In this document: positions 48,341 through 59,599 of the stretch, piece after piece | Layout: every line of letters begins with the position of its first letter | Numbering within the stretch: position 1 is the first letter of the stretch | Assembly (NCBI RefSeq): GCF_964204645.1 | Contig: NC_134025.1 | Coordinates: 9,987,001-10,051,000, forward strand | Length of the DNA stretch: 64,000 bases | Origin: Tubulanus polymorphus | Lineage: Eukaryota; Nemertea; Palaeonemertea; Tubulaniformes; Tubulanidae | Reading direction: 5' to 3' | The notes under the pieces: model-generated | Told to the model about the DNA's origin: nothing | The model's input: the letters and a program-made list of their open reading frames with translations, nothing else | The model's database searches: none | Translations under genes and position numbers: made by a program

Positions 48341-48637
48341 ATAGCCGCGATCGCATGGGCGAGCTTGACCAGTGCCAAATTAGGACCGGAACAACTGTTT
48401 ATGTCTGTTAGGCCCAACCAAAAACGCTGGACCAGGCCCGAGCCAAATTTCAGCATTGCTCAAATCATTGCATACGAATTACAACTGCTTCCAGAAGTGA
48501 CTCACTTTGCTTTTAGTATCAAGTGAGTGGTTCACGTGTGAACGCCCTCTCTTATCGGGTCCATGTCAAATTTGACCTGGTCCTGATCCATGCCGATTTG
48601 ATCCGGGCCAAATCTTCTGCCTGTGATCGCCGTTTAT
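48341..48637 (+). mobile_element. MITE copy 3 (GCGATCACA-ended family)
   Basis: The left end is ATAGCCGCGATCGCATG and the right end is CTGTGATCGCCGTTTAT. The interior keeps 'ccaaattaggaccggaacaa', 'gaccaggcccgagccaaatt' and 'agtatcaagtgagtggtt'. A further, rearranged copy begins within a few bases of its right end. Confidence 0.7.
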
Positions 48638-48642
48638 GACCT

Positions 48643-48894
48643 TAAAAGCCACAATCACATAAGCGTTTTGGCCCGGGCCAAATTTGTGGGAGATTCACTT
48701 CCAGAACCAGATTTACACAACAGCCACAATCACACAGAGACGATTTTGCCAAAATTGGCATGGATAAGACCAAATATGGCCAAATTTGGACTGGGCCAAA
48801 AAGCTTGTGTGATCACAGCTAATAATTGGACGCGACAGTATTCGGTCCATATTTGGCCCGTATCAAAAATACTTGTGCGATCGTCACGACTTAT
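48643..48894. mobile_element. MITE copy 4, nested or rearranged
   Basis: An outer pair (AAAGCCACAATCACATAAG at the left, GTGCGATCGTCACGACTTAT at the right) encloses an inner 105-bp mini-copy at about 48719-48825. The mini-copy has its own inverted ends (AGCCACAATCACACA and TGTGTGATCACAGCT). This looks like insertion of one copy into another, or internal deletion. A 184-codon open frame running through it is a by-product. Confidence 0.55.
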
Positions 48895-49465
48895 GTCAAT
48901 TCAGTATCCGCATCCGACAGGAAAGCGACTTTATACAAAATCGGTATCTGTCACATCAACTGCACCGGGATCTAGCTCCCAAGGAGCAACGATATTGGCG
49001 GGTAAATATTCAGTTAATTATTGGCGCGATATCTTATCACGAGATCTACGGCAAATGTTTGCAGACTTTTCCTTCCTCGTTCGAGTGGCGCTGCTACGAC
49101 TGGCGTTCAGTCGTAAACTTTCTGGCCGCCGCCCGACAAACACAAGTAATCCAAACAAATCGGCGAAACTGCGATAACACAATTTTCATTTACTTTCCTC
49201 TCAATGAAACATATTGATCACGGCGTAATGTCCGCGTATAGCTCAATTAAACAGGCTCTCGAGTCCCTATCTAGCAGGTAAATCATCAGTTTACTGCCGA
49301 CGAACATCACTCGGATAATTCGTTTTACGTCTTTTTACGTAATCTATCTACGGAATTCCCGGTTTAAGCAAATGTCATCTTTACTCTTTAAGTTCCTATG
49401 AGAGTAGTTCTGGCAAATAAAAGCGACGAACTTCGAAGAATCAATGGACTGGTTTATTGAGGAAA

Positions 49466-49831
49466 TATAAGCCGCGATCACACGGCATTTGTGGGGCGGG
49501 CCAGATTTTGCCCGTGCCAAATTTGGCCCGGAACAACTGTTCACACGGGTGCCAAATGGGCCCTGAGTCTGTTTGGCCCGGGCCATATTTGGCCCGACCA
49601 AAAACGTCGGACCAGGCCCGAGCCAAATTGTAGCACCAGACAAATGATTGCGTTTGAATTGCAACTGGCACCGGAAATGATCCACTTCGCTTTGTTTGAG
49701 CATTGTTTAGTATCGAGTGAATGGTTTGCGTGTGAACGCGCTCTCTAATTAGGCACAGGCCAAATTTGGCCCGAGCCTGATCCGTGCCAATTTGGCCCGG
49801 GCCAAATCGTCTCCATGTGATCGCGGCTATA
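49466..49831 (+). mobile_element. MITE copy 5, best-preserved (reference copy)
   Basis: This 366-bp copy has near-perfect inverted ends: TATAAGCCGCGATCACACGG at the left and, read on the other strand, TATAGCCGCGATCACATGG at the right. Inside are several smaller palindromes built on GGCCCGGGCC and CAAATTTGG (for example 'gtgccaaatttggcccgg' and 'ggcccgggccaaatcg'), so a single strand could fold heavily. It has no coding capacity. The minus-strand 119- and 164-codon open frames across it are shadows. TATA flanks are compatible with a TA target. Confidence 0.85.
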
Positions 49832-49839
49832 GTCAAGGA

Positions 49840-50023
49840 TTGGGGTGCAAATGGGCCTAGACAAGGCCCGAGCCAAATTGTAGCATGGGTCAAATTATTG
49901 CATGTGAATTGCAACTGGCTCTGGAAGTGTCTCACTTAGCTTTGTTTAAGAATTTTTTAGTATCGAGTGAGTGGTTTACATATGAACATGCCGCCAAATC
50001 GTCTTCATGTGATCGCGACTATA
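49840..50023 (+). mobile_element. MITE copy 6, truncated
   Basis: This right-hand half-copy sits directly beside copy 5. It has 'aaggcccgagccaaattgta', 'gtgaattgcaactggctctg', 'agtatcgagtgagtggttta' and the right end CATGTGATCGCGACTATA. The left end and a middle block are missing. The arrangement suggests tandem duplication followed by deletion. Confidence 0.65.
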
Positions 50024-50029
50024 ATTCAA

Positions 50030-52640
50030 ACCATGTCATACAGATAAAAACGTACTATTTTTTGAAAAGCCAAAGAAGATCTTAGTGAATATTCCCAAAT
50101 TCTTTGGGGGAAGCCATACATACTGTCCTGATTGTCTTGTGCTATTGTCGGTTATGATGGAAGGGTATTAGTGCCCTGATTTTCACCAAATACTATCTGG
50201 AAGTGCCACTAAAACCCGTCTATGAGATGTTCGAGAAAGATTAGCTTTCAAAATTCCAGTATCGACTATAGAAAATAGCAGATATCGATATCGAATATTT
50301 AAACCGAACGCAATTTCATGCATCAGACAACGTCAACTCGTTAGTTTACTATACAATAAGCTGAATTCGAGAAGAAAATCTTCGAAATATCAATGAATCA
50401 ATTTCGTACAATGCGAAATCATTTCGATATTTCGCGCTAGGACGGTCACGTACCATAAGATCGGCATCGCGGCCGCTGCGCGCGGCTAATGAGGAAGAGA
50501 TAGTCGGTGGTGACACCTCGAATCTTGCTGAGACCATCATTCCAGCGCTCTCTCGAGCTCGCGACAGTCATTAAAGAAAATCCATACCGCTGATATCCTC
50601 ACTCGTCGCCAGGTATGAATCCATTTCGTACTCGAGGCCATTTTATCTCTAGTAAAAGGAAATTAAAGTTTACCCCTGCCAGTTATTTGGACAGCGCGAG
50701 CGTTCGTCGGCGGGTTTCGTAACGGCCGCCGTTTCGGATAGCTATCGACATTGACTTTCACGAAAAATCCAATTTCAGCGATCAAAGACCGATTAAGTAG
50801 ATGACGCGGACATATTCCGTCCCGTGACATCACGATACAGAGGGCAGACCGACGCGATGATTTTCAAATTTTGATTGATACGAGCTGATGAAGAGCCATC
50901 GATTAGAGCCTATTGTCGCTACTAGACTAAAACACATTTCTGATGGAGGCTATTATCATTACGAGGCAGTTGGTGGCTTAACGATAATGGCCTCGAAATC
51001 ATGTCTACAAACGACAAACTCCGAGAAGATCGCTCGAAGCTCTTCGGTCGCTCACTTTCAAAATAATAGCTCACGAACGAAACATATCTATTGCGAGCGG
51101 TCCGACAAAAAAAAAACGTTGACAAGTTTAATCAGCCACAGCGCCAATAATAAGACCATTTGCTTGGCTCGAGATAACAGCTCGGATTTGGTGCTAAGGG
51201 TTAAAAAGTGTTAATATCGTTAGCTATTCAGACGAGTAATTTTTCATAGAGCGCTAACCACATCGTGACATCGCCACGTCGACCCCAGACGTGCTTTTAT
51301 AATCATCAGTAAAACGCTATAATTAAGATAATTACACCAGTGGTCATCAATCATCATGCAAGAAGGGCATCTTTAAAACGACCACAGTGACGACTACAGC
51401 CCTTGGGTGATCCAGATATTCTGGCTCAATGATATCTTAAACCATCAACAACAAAGATTTTAAAATCCCGGTTGCCTGGTCTTAGCACATCGTCTTATGA
51501 CTTTAGATCAGTCTCAGCTTCATTTTCGTCTACCTCCAGAATTCACTGAAGAAATGGACTTAAATTTCTCAAGTTTTAGACCAGTTAAGGTCAACAAGTT
51601 AATTCCAGCAGTTCCATCATCTTAGGTCTCAGCTATGCAAAGACATACCAATATCTGCCTATTGAAATTGATTAATTACTTACAAATATATAGCACGTGG
51701 GGCATATCATACATCTTTTTATAATTCCACTGGTAAAAATCCATGTTTGGATTGTCTTAGTCACAGCTATCCTCTGTCTGCTTTGAAGACACATTGCATT
51801 TAAGACAAGTCAGAACATGCCCAGTGGAAATCCCCAGTAACACCTTATCTAGGTCAAAAAAATGATGAAATGTTTATTGGAACGAGGTGTATACTTTTTT
51901 TGTTTTTCTAGTTAGTTTTTTTTTAGTGTAATCATAGCTAGCTCATAGAATAATTTGATCTTTGTACGTAGTGTACTAAGAAATGAAAATGAAACTTCAC
52001 TTTGGAGGGGGGGTGGGGGAGGGGGTAGTGCCATACTATACTATATATTCCCTAATTCAAATAGACCCTCAAACATTTAAATGAAGGATACCCAAATTCT
52101 TTGAGTAAAGTTGATATCAAAGTCTTGATTATTTCCAACCTTTAAAAAGTTAATTAGGGCCAGTTAAGAGCTTAGTTGAGCTCAGGGCTTAAGATCATGC
52201 TCATCATGGCTAAATACAGGCACCTCCATTTCTTCCAAAAACAACTTCCAAACTCGTTGAACTATAGAGCACCAGTGGCGACATTCCCCGTGGCAAAGTT
52301 AAACCAAAAAGCCAGTCGGTAATGCGTCTATTTCACTCTGCATGTGGTCATCATTTCTAAACGGCATGGTTTCTTCATTTCAGATGAAAGACCCGTTACA
52401 CTTTTCGTGGCATTGTGCGCAGTAAATAATAATAACACATAGTGCCATGAAATATATGATTTCGATTCGTATCCGAGACAATGTAAAAAACCATATTCGG
52501 GTAGTTAATCGCTGTTATCTATTGTGGGGGCGCGCAGTAGGAAACCGGTGGGCATGACTTAGGTGCACTCAGTCTTCACTCAGCTGAACTATAATATCCG
52601 ATAAAGAATAAACGTTTGTAGGAATCTAAGTCACGATCTA
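50030..52640. other. Intergenic region, no recognised gene
   Basis: No exon or RNA gene was recognised. Near 50440-50520 the strand is rich in CpG ('cggccgctgcgcgcgg'). A guanine-rich tract lies at 52004-52025 (see separate entry). Open frames of 60-110 codons here carry no known motif. Confidence 0.45.
52004..52025 (+). repeat. Guanine-rich tract
   Basis: A run of G broken by single A and T bases (GGAGGGGGGG, then TGGGGGAGGGGG) lies in AT-rich DNA. It could fold as a G-quadruplex on the + strand. It may also be slippage-prone. Confidence 0.7.
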
Positions 52641-53841
52641 AAGGGGCACTCAGGTCACCCTTACAACTACAACTGGAAGCGACTGATTAGAGCAACTGGC
52701 AGCGATCGTCAGCGACCAGTTTTTTGCCAGTTGCATTGACCTGAGCGAGTCTACAACTGTCAGCAACGGGTCAACGACGGGAAATTTGTCAGTTGCTAAG
52801 AGTTGAACATGTTGAACATTCAGCAATGCGGTCTAGTGGTCTTTCATTGCATTGTGGTTTTGAATGGTGCATGCATGAACAGAAAGAGTAATTTTCATAG
52901 GGGTTCCAGAATTTCCCTACCAATTGAAATGATCCACGAAAGCTGATAATTTGTTGAGCATCTTTTCATATAAATCTTGCTTCAAATATATTCCACAAAC
53001 TGTAAAACCTGATTGCAATTTTCGGCTTTCTTCTGGGAATCTACTTCGATCAAAGGCGTGTTACAGTGGAACAATTTGATTAATTTCATACTGGATATAA
53101 TGAATCGATTAAAACGAACATATTTTCTGGTCGCGTGAAGTTCGCTGTAACGAGGTCCTTCCGTAGTTACTTATTCGTCAACACCGGCGGGAAGGAGGCC
53201 TCTCAGGAAGATTCCTCAGCATTTTCGGCTCGATTCTGTCAATGCTGACCTACCTACCGCCGATTCATCGGGTTAAAGGGGTGAAAAATGACGATGCAGA
53301 TAGAGACACCCGGCGAGCAGCTTGAGTCGATCTGCGATCTGAAAACCGCACCTCGTGCAATCATCTCCATAAATTATACATTAATATCTCTTTCATAAGA
53401 GCAAAACTGCGAGCAGTAAAATCCAGCTGGGAGGACGCGTCGCTATCAACCGGCAACAAACATCAAACAAATCGTGAATGGAAGACAAATATATTTTTAC
53501 TTCCTTCTTAAAGCGGCCAGTTTATCAGCGAGTAAAAGTAATAAAACGTGCATTGTGGCGTGTTGTCATTTGTCAACGGAACAGATGCCCCTTTAAAGAC
53601 GCACCACTGTCGGGCAATTTACCAAAGTTCCACGAGAGATGAGACAATGCGTGGAGACTTACTACTTCTCTTTATTTTCATTCAAAAATTAACGTCTACC
53701 AGCGATAAACATGTCACCGCGCACACTAAAGAAACCGTACGTGGATTTATTGTAGCATTCGGCATTTCTACCACTGAACAATTATTATCAGTGTCACAGA
53801 TGGAATCGTACACAACTATTTATCGCCAACTGTAACTTCAG

Positions 53842-53842
53842 G

Positions 53843-53916
<74 letters not shown>
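53842..53916. repeat. (TA)n microsatellite
   Basis: There are about 75 bp of alternating TA with a single TTTA interruption near 53867. It is a long, probably length-variable tract in otherwise non-coding DNA. Confidence 0.95.
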
Positions 53917-53919
<3 letters not shown>

Positions 53920-56235
53920 CTACGAATATTCAGATGTAAGTCAAGAATTAGCTATGCCATTTATAACACCGACAACCTGAAACAAAAAAACTAACCAAAA
54001 AATTTATTGCCCCCTTGAAGAATAACGCACGATTGCTTAATATTTACAGGACCCCTCAGAAATTTTGCCCTTTTTCTGGTTTCTCTACCCCCCCACCCAA
54101 ATTCAAATTCATGAGATATCTTTATACTGAGTATGCCTGATGATGAATGATAGTCTTTAGCTGAAACGTTGCTCAGAACTTTTCATCTTAGGCTGAACTT
54201 TTGTGGGATTTCTCTCATATTCAATTATGATTATTAATTTTGAAACGCCAATGTTGACGTCGTAGCGCGTAACGACTCATACAGAACCCCCTTATATAAC
54301 GCATACTACGTATCAATGTACATAAACATAATCGTTAACAGTTTTTACGGCGTCAAAAAAAAACCGGATGCACAAAATCCAAATTTGAACTAAAAGGCCA
54401 ACGTAAATCTTTAAAAGCCGTCTTTGAAATTCCATTTCACACGATCTAAACAAAAAAATCCATATCATCCCACAGACGTGGTCTTCAACGAAATACCATT
54501 AGTTCCGACGACGGATGTGTGTCGTAAACGTAAAAGCCGAACGCATAAATTTCATCGAAGCTCAAACCAGGTGAAAATAAAGCGTCCCATTTTTTTTTCT
54601 TCATTCCTCGTAAATTGTTGTATGCCGTATGCCTTCGAGCGATGCTCCCCGTAAATCTAGTGTGACATTGCTTAATGGTTGCCATCGGTTGGTTACCGCG
54701 CTTCCCGGTAATTTTCGCTATTAACTTTCGGCATCGTATTTTTATTCGGCGACCGAACACTATCATTGCGCATTGCGCGTCACGTGGAATAACATCGCGC
54801 GTTTCGAACCTTTTGAACGTATTTCGAAGTATAACGATTTAACGTTTCGTTATCGTGTCATCCGCCGAGAAAAAAAAGTTTTAACGCGATAGAAAGAAAT
54901 GTTGGTCTAAGTAGTAGGCGCAATGATTGCATCAGCGGCTGCAAGAGAACGCGACGAATTTGTCAATGCAAACATCTCAGGCCCGTCGAATAGAATTCCA
55001 CTTTTGGAAGGAGGCAGGTATAGAATTACGATGGATGGCTTCTCTCCGATTGACTGACGTTGAATTTTCGCCTGGTTTCGAACTGCACTCACCCAAGATT
55101 GGATTATTACCGCCCGTGAATGGTTAAGGACCATCTCGAGTAGTCTAGCGATAGTGCGGGAGTTTTCCTGGCCGCGGGCGACTAGAGACGCTACACGACG
55201 ATGACGACGGAAAGAGAGTGCAACATCTTAAGCAGCGCATTCTTCCGAGTTCTTTTCCGAACGCCTCCGCCGAAGCGCACGATTTGCATGCAAATGTCGC
55301 TCCCCGCGGACCCCCTGCGATTCTATGCAAACGCGAGAGGGACTCTCAGTTTTACGAATGGACACGACAACAAAGGCTAAGTTTGCACCTATGTGATGAA
55401 ATACCTCTTCAGGAAACGTTTAAAAAAACAACATTTCAATATACACGGTACGTTCTTCCCACGGCAAATAGACGCGGAAACGATCGCGTCATCGAGGCAT
55501 TACTTTTGAAATCGGGTTCCGAATCCGAACTCGATCAATTTCATGTCTTCACACGCCGGCGAAATCACGAACACGGTTTTTCGACAAGAGTGAAATAAGT
55601 TTCACCCATCGAGCGCGACACGTATATCGCATCAGACGAACCCGACGAAAAGTCGCCGCTAAAGATTAGACGATCGTGAAAATCCATTGCATCCATTAAA
55701 ACCTACAAGAATTCGAGCGACGAAAGAATGTCGAAACAATCGATATGAAATGCAATGATCAACCGTCGCGCCGAGCGAAATATCGGTGCGGTAAATCAAG
55801 AAAAAGAAAATCAGAATCTGATTTTCATTCGTCCCTTGAAGAAATGATGATAATTCTTTAGTTTCAATACGCTTTTATGCCTAGGGGAAGGCTTCACTTT
55901 TCAGCTAAAAACAAGTGTAGCCTAAATTCAAATGAGAAAGAAGTTTAACGGAAACAATTTTTTAAGATAGTCTTGCAAACAAATTGGGGGGGGGGGGATA
56001 CGGGATAGATTTAGGGAAGTTTTTTTCCTGCTTATATGGCGATCACAATCGAAAGCACAGTCTTACATCGAGGTCTGAACACTTGAATGTTGAAGCCATT
56101 CTAAGGCATATTGATGACTTAAGAGACAGATATGGAACTGTGCATGACAATAAAAATTTACATATAAATATACAAGTCTTTCCAAGAATAGTTTGACAGA
56201 TCATATTATATGTTTTCTAAGTCCAACTGTATCTA
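53920..56235. other. Intergenic region, no recognised gene
   Basis: No conserved domain was recognised. A stretch at 54917-55130 is open in several frames and has codon-like composition, but I could not link it to a family. A pure G run of 12 lies at 55986-55997. Confidence 0.4.
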
Positions 56236-56497
56236 CACCTGGGGCTGGTGGCACAGTCGTGACTGGAGTCACAAAAATGGTCTTAAATCTTTAATGACTT
56301 GTCTAAGTTGTTAGATTGGCTATAGAACTAAGATGGTCTTAAGTCCTAAGTCTAAGCGACTATAGAACAGGCCCATTGGGTTGGTTGCACAGTTGTGACG
56401 TAAGTCCAGAACTGATCTTAAATTGTAAGACCGGTCTGAAGGTTGGTCTTAGACTCGTCTTAAGTCGAAGCCGTGACTATGCAACTGGCTCCTGAGC
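56236..56497. mobile_element. Inverted-repeat element with GGCTGGTTGCACAGT-like ends
   Basis: The left end is CTGGGGCTGGTGGCACAGTC followed by GTGAC. The right end, on the other strand, begins CAGGAGCCAGTTGCATAGTC followed by AC. A second, inward copy of the left end (TTGGGTTGGTTGCACAGTTG then TGACG) starts near 56384. The interior is full of CTTAAG-centred phrases (gtcttaagtc, ggtcttag). It is non-coding. A fragment of the same family is in MRPS6 intron 1. Confidence 0.55.
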
Positions 56498-56857
56498 TCA
56501 AGGTGATATATCCCTCCCCGTAAAGGTAATCTACTGACTTCCAAAAATCGATATTATCACGTATGATAAGTAGCACAAGTCCTCTCCCACCCAGCCTGAA
56601 ATAAGACTACCGGGTATATAGGACTTGAATGCAAAGCAGATTTGACACCTAAATATACCATCAGTGAAAAATATAATTGCTTCTAGAATGTCTTCAAGCA
56701 TGATTTTGTTAAGAGTCATGAAATGATCAGTCACAATGACCTTTAATCGTGTTTACGATGTTTTCTACAGATATTATCTGTCATCATCGAATCAATGCTT
56801 GTGGACAAAATATCATCCCAAATTCACCGGTGGAATTCGCCAAGACTTTCAAGCAAA

Positions 56858-57118
56858 TAGCCCTGATCATACAGAGATGATTTGGCCCAGGTTAAATTGG
56901 CATGGATCAGGCCCGTTCACATGTAAACCACTTACTTGATACTAAGCAATGCTTAAACAAAGCGAAATGAGTCATTTCCACAACCAGTTGCAATTCACAT
57001 GCAATATTCTGATCCCAATATTTGGTTCGGGCCTGATCCGACGTTTTTGGGCACAGGCCCATTTGACACCCGTGTGAACAGTTGTCCCTGGGCCAAAAAT
57101 GCTCCTGTGATTCAGTCG
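56858..57118 (-). mobile_element. MITE copy 7, inverted orientation
   Basis: The same family hallmarks appear on the minus strand: read on +, 'taaaccacttacttgatact', 'aagcaatgcttaaacaaagc', 'cagttgcaattcacatgcaa' and 'acccgtgtgaacagttgtcc'. The ends (TAGCCCTGATCATAC and CCTGTGATTCAGTC) are degraded. This is the only clearly inverted copy in the cluster. Confidence 0.65.
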
Positions 57119-57119
57119 G

Positions 57120-58620
57120 TCCAAAGATGAACGAATCGTAATTACTACAAATAAATCATCCACACACAAACAGATCAAGACTAACTGTGTAAATGGATAC
57201 AGGTATTTTTCTGATTATTCCATCTATTTCTACCGAATCATAAAACCACAATTCATTCGTATCTTACATTTTCAAAGGGTCGATAATAACAAAATATGTA
57301 CTATAAGCGAATCTCCGAGTCAAACCGAACAAAATCAAATGCCGGATCTTCGCCCGCAGGAAAAGGCTTTAAGTACATTCCAAAAAGTAAAATGGCTAGG
57401 AGGATTTGAATCTGTCGATTCACAGAATTTCAAGCATCTCCTCAAGGCTAAAGCTCTTGAGCAGAAGAAAAATAAGGGTAACACACCTACAAGACCTCTT
57501 CGACAAACCCTGACATTATCACAGTGTATTATCGTGTCACTGGCTCGAAGTTCTGTAACTTGTTACGAGGACAGAGAAATATGCGCTGAAGGCTTTGAGG
57601 CCAGTCACCTGCTCGAGCCGTGCACGAGCATTGTGCATCAGCACTGAGGTGTCCCATATTTAAAATACAACCCATCAAACGCGCACCGAGTACCCCCTGG
57701 GCAGGCGCATAATAATGCGAGATTAAGCAATTATAACTTAGACAGTGACAGTATATTTCATTCAAAACACAATAAAAAGCGGTAAGGTCACAATTCCCCA
57801 CCCTCCTTTATATACAATAAGATCATATACAGTCCATGCTGGTATGCCGCGACTTCTGACGTCCAGGACGCCGAGCGATATTCAATGCGCTCGAGTATCG
57901 TTTGAGTACGGAGAAGCATGAAGTACATGTCTAAAAACAACCAGAATACACAAAGACCGGCAATGCCAAAAATTGAAAGTCGACTATTGAAACTATGTCC
58001 GCGCGAGAAGAAAGTCGCGGAGAAAAGAATATCGCCTTGTGTGTGTGTGTGCGCGTACACCTCCCGGAGTAACGGCAAACGAACGAACGTGTCAATCAAC
58101 TCTGTCAATCACGACGCACGACTCCATAATTGGCTCATAGATGCGAGAACCGCTTTGAATCCGTTTCGATCGATCGCCTCGCTGCAATGGACACTATATA
58201 CCGTCACAATAACCCGAATCATTAGAAATTATTTCTTAACAGGACGCTTCCTTAAACGCACTGTTTTACGCTTACGATTTTTTCCCGCGCCAGTAACTAT
58301 TAAAAAAAAAAAAAACACAAAGTACGAAACGAACAACTTCGCACGAAAGTCATGCCAATCATTTCGGATTAAGATCTTTTCCGTTTATTTCATTAGGTGG
58401 AATTAATGACGAGAAATACGCTGTAGTCGTTCGGCTTATCTCACCACAATGAATAGGTCGCGTTTGCGTAAACCCGATCATCGAGTTTCACCGAGACTCG
58501 CGACTAATTGAAGGTTAATCGAAAAGAAATGTCAGCTCTGAGGTCACAGCGTTCAGAAATTTCCGATACGCGACTTAGTCGGAGATGATATTTTTCGACG
58601 AGCAACACGTTTCGCTTGTT
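57120..58620. other. Intergenic region with one weak exon candidate
   Basis: An open stretch at 57339-57476 (+) encodes a plausible charged peptide (KALSTFQKVKWLGGFESVD, then FKHLLKAKALEQKKNKG) and ends at a GGTAAC donor-like site. No family match comes to mind and no partner exon was found, so it is not called a gene. A (GT)n run lies at about 58038-58051. Confidence 0.35.
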
Positions 58621-58639
58621 TTTAGAACACTTATTGGCC

Positions 58640-58905
58640 GGCGGCAAATTAGGCAAAATTGGGTAAAATTTGGCTGAATCGAAAATGTCGGCCCAGGCCA
58701 GAGCAAGGGTCTTCAATTTAGCGAGGGTCAAATCATTGTGTGTGAATTGCAACTGGTTACAGAAATGAATCACTTCGCTTTGTTTAAGCATTGTTTAGTA
58801 TCGAGTGAGTGGTTTACGTGTAAACGCGCTCTCTAATTAGGCACGGGCCAAGTTTAACTACGGGCCTGATCCCGGGCAAAATCGTCTCCGTGTGATGGCG
58901 GCTTA
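58640..58905 (+). mobile_element. MITE copy 8, left-truncated
   Basis: It contains 'gtgtgaattgcaactggtta', 'cacttcgctttgtttaagca', 'agtatcgagtgagtggttta', 'cgcgctctctaattaggcac' and the right end CCGTGTGATGGCGGCTTA. The left inverted end is missing or unrecognisable. It is the rightmost copy found in the window. Confidence 0.65.
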
Positions 58906-59292
58906 GAGAAAAAGCGTTTCATAAATATACGAATCAAAAATACGAAAGTTGACGCGAAGCCAGATGCGCGACGATTACATAGAAATTCGAATGCGGATCC
59001 GCGCTGCTGTGTCGAAAATAAAAATGTAACCGAGAGTTAGTTTTTTGTCTAATTACAATCGAACTGCTGTCACTCGGCGCGAGTTTACAATAAACGAAGA
59101 GACAACAATCGTCATATTCGCATTCGAATCATATTATATTACATATGCCAGCTGACAGCGCAACAACAGATATCGATGTAACGAAAGTAAAGCATTAAAA
59201 AGGATGTTTTTTGTACGCGAGATTACTGTAGACGTAGGTCCGCTATATCATCGTTCAGTCACGCGAGTCTGTACACTTTTCCCCCTCAGGTA

Positions 59293-59394
59293 GTCAATAT
59301 TTACTAGAAAATCATTGCCAATTCAACAGTTCACTCAACATTTTCACGTACGGTCAATGAAATGACAATGATTTTCTTAGTGAATATTGACTAC
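59293..59394. repeat. Long imperfect palindrome
   Basis: The left arm GTAGTCAATATTTACTAGAA then AATCATTG (59293-59320) is matched on the other strand by GTAGTCAATATTCACTAAGA then AAATCATTG, ending at 59394. The loop is about 45 bp. A second inverted pair overlaps: GCCAATTCAACAGTTCACT near 59320 against AGTGAACAGTTGAATTGGC near 59403. The phrase 'atgaaaaagtgaacag' recurs near 59580. It looks like the folded remains of an inverted-repeat mobile element. Confidence 0.7.
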
Positions 59395-59599
59395 ATGAAA
59401 AAGTGAACAGTTGAATTGGCAATCTGGTGTGCTCAACGGTTGAAATCATATCACCGGTACCATGGAGTTTAAGTCCATGCCGGTACTTATGAAAGTTTCT
59501 ACATTCATTATAAGTGATGTCTCTAGGCCAGAAGAACTACATACGGTTATGCTTTCCAGACAATTTCATCGAGTCAACGAATGAAAAAGTGAACAGCGG

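Noticed and set aside
48623-49177. 184-codon open frame on the + strand
   Set aside because: It runs through a MITE copy and beyond, with no family motif and palindrome-driven composition. Treated as a by-product of the repeat.
49344-49935. 119- and 164-codon minus-strand open frames
   Set aside because: Both are translations of the palindromic MITE copies 5 and 6, with repeated GPG/ARAK-type strings from GGCCCGGGCC. Not genes.
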